Part shown: positions 5,211 through 5,569 of the stretch, one piece after another
Layout: every line of letters begins with the position of its first letter
Position numbering within the stretch: position 1 is the first letter of the stretch
From: Dialister sp. UBA734
Lineage (GTDB): Bacteria; Bacillota; Negativicutes; Veillonellales; Dialisteraceae
Assembly (NCBI GenBank): GCA_002297935.1
Contig: DBLC01000067.1
Coordinates: forward strand, 5,132 to 10,700
DNA: 5,569 nucleotides
Direction of reading: 5' to 3'
Translations under genes and position numbers: made by a program
The notes under the pieces: generated by a model
Database searches by the model: none
The model's input: the letters and a program-made list of their open reading frames with translations, nothing else
What the model was told of the DNA's origin: nothing

Positions 5211-5217
5211 CTCCTTT
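5211..5217 (-). promoter_or_regulatory. Ribosome binding site of the DUF362 gene
   Basis: AAAGGAG on the minus strand is 7 nt before the ATG at 5203 and 10 nt before a second in-frame ATG at 5200. The spacing favours the first. Only 7 bp separate it from A element 2, so folding of that element in the mRNA could affect access to this site. Confidence 0.8.
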
Positions 5218-5224
5218 ACTGTCT

Positions 5225-5380
5225 GGTGACTGGTGACTCGTGACTGGTGACTGGAAATATGCGATGGACCCTACTGTGTCACAGCTGCTAGCTCTTAGCT
5301 TCTGGCTACTAGCCGGCTAGATACCAGCTAGCAACTGTGACTCTAACGATTGTATCAACAAATCCCAGTCACTAGTCACC
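5225..5380. repeat. A element 2: palindromic repeat just upstream of the DUF362 gene
   Basis: Second copy of the element at 3584-3764. The left end has four units GGTGACT, GGTGACT, CGTGACT, GGTGACT (5225-5252) and the right end has CAGTCACTAGTCACC (5366-5380). TGTGTCACAGCTGCTAGCTC (5275-5294) is identical to copy 1. GTCACAGCTGCTAGCT (5279-5294) and AGCTAGCAACTGTGAC (5326-5341) form an internal inverted repeat with one mismatch, enclosing the perfect palindrome CTAGCCGGCTAG. GACTCTAACGAT (5339-5350) and TATCAACAAATCCCAGTCAC are shared with copy 1. The copies differ by a roughly 10-bp length change and scattered substitutions, so they are not a recent duplication. Confidence 0.85.
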
Positions 5381-5392
5381 TATACTATGCTT

Positions 5393-5422
5393 ATTATAAA
5401 TATTTCCTTCTCCTCTCGCCAA
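5393..5422 (-). promoter_or_regulatory. Candidate promoter of the DUF362 gene
   Basis: On the minus strand TTGGCG (5422-5417, four of six matches to TTGACA) and a perfect TATAAT (5398-5393) are separated by 18 bp. Transcription would begin near 5386, just outside A element 2, giving a leader of about 180 nt that contains the whole element. Confidence 0.5.
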
Positions 5423-5470
5423 TGCTTTTCTATTCATAGCCATCATACAAAGAAAGCATACTAAAAAGCA

Positions 5471-5547
5471 GTGAGAAATGAGTAGTGAGAAGTTAGAAAT
5501 GATGGTGGCGGCGCGTCAAATTTGGAAGCGCCGCATATTTTAATTTT
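5471..5547 (+). repeat. B element 4: heptamer array plus hairpin and AT-rich tail
   Basis: Plus-strand units GTGAGAA, ATGAGTA, GTGAGAA, GTTAGAA (5471-5498) lead through ATGATGGTG to the hairpin GCGGCGC/GCGCCGC (5508-5514, 5528-5534) with a 13-nt loop GTCAAATTTGGAA and a T-rich tail. It has the same order and orientation as B element 2. Both lie about 90-105 bp beyond an A element, so the upstream regions of larE and DUF362 share an A-then-B layout. The last 22 bp of the window show nothing recognisable. Confidence 0.75.
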
Positions 5548-5569
5548 AAGAGAAACCCACCGGCATAGC

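Overview
All four protein-coding genes lie on the minus strand. In transcription order they are a secreted DUF362-family protein (5203-4136), larE (3556-2744), larB (2373-1609) and larC (1608-82). LarB, LarC and LarE are the three enzymes that build the nickel-pincer nucleotide (NPN) cofactor first described in lactate racemase LarA. In that pathway LarB carboxylates and hydrolyses nicotinic acid adenine dinucleotide, LarE converts the two carboxylates to thiocarboxylates, and LarC inserts nickel using CTP. No LarA-type apo-enzyme gene is in the window, so the client enzyme must be encoded elsewhere or outside these limits.

Layout from left to right: a strong intrinsic terminator for larC (27-73); larC, with an exceptional His/Cys-rich tandem repeat; larB, whose stop codon directly abuts the larC start; a 370-bp gap with an AT-rich palindromic region, a parS-like 16-mer and repeats; larE; a 579-bp gap filled mainly by repeats; the DUF362 gene; and a 366-bp upstream region with a promoter candidate and second copies of the same repeats. 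The protein-coding part is a conventional cofactor operon or cluster. The gaps are unusual. They carry two multi-copy, hairpin-forming repeat families, here called A (about 155-180 bp, ends made of GGTGACT units) and B (heptamer array plus GC-rich hairpin), and nearly all their simple-repeat arrays have a 7-bp unit.

The organism is probably a bacterium of intermediate GC with strong AAGGAG-type ribosome binding sites. Anaerobic Firmicutes, possibly Negativicutes such as Acidaminococcus or Megasphaera relatives, would fit the gene set, the cysteine-rich type of LarE and the anaerobe-style DUF362 protein. This placement is an impression, not something the window proves.

The most notable observations are the 6 x 13-residue metal-binding repeat in LarC, the near-perfect parS-like site between larE and larB, the paired A elements just upstream of larE and of the DUF362 gene, and the placement of the larE stop codon inside a heptamer repeat array.
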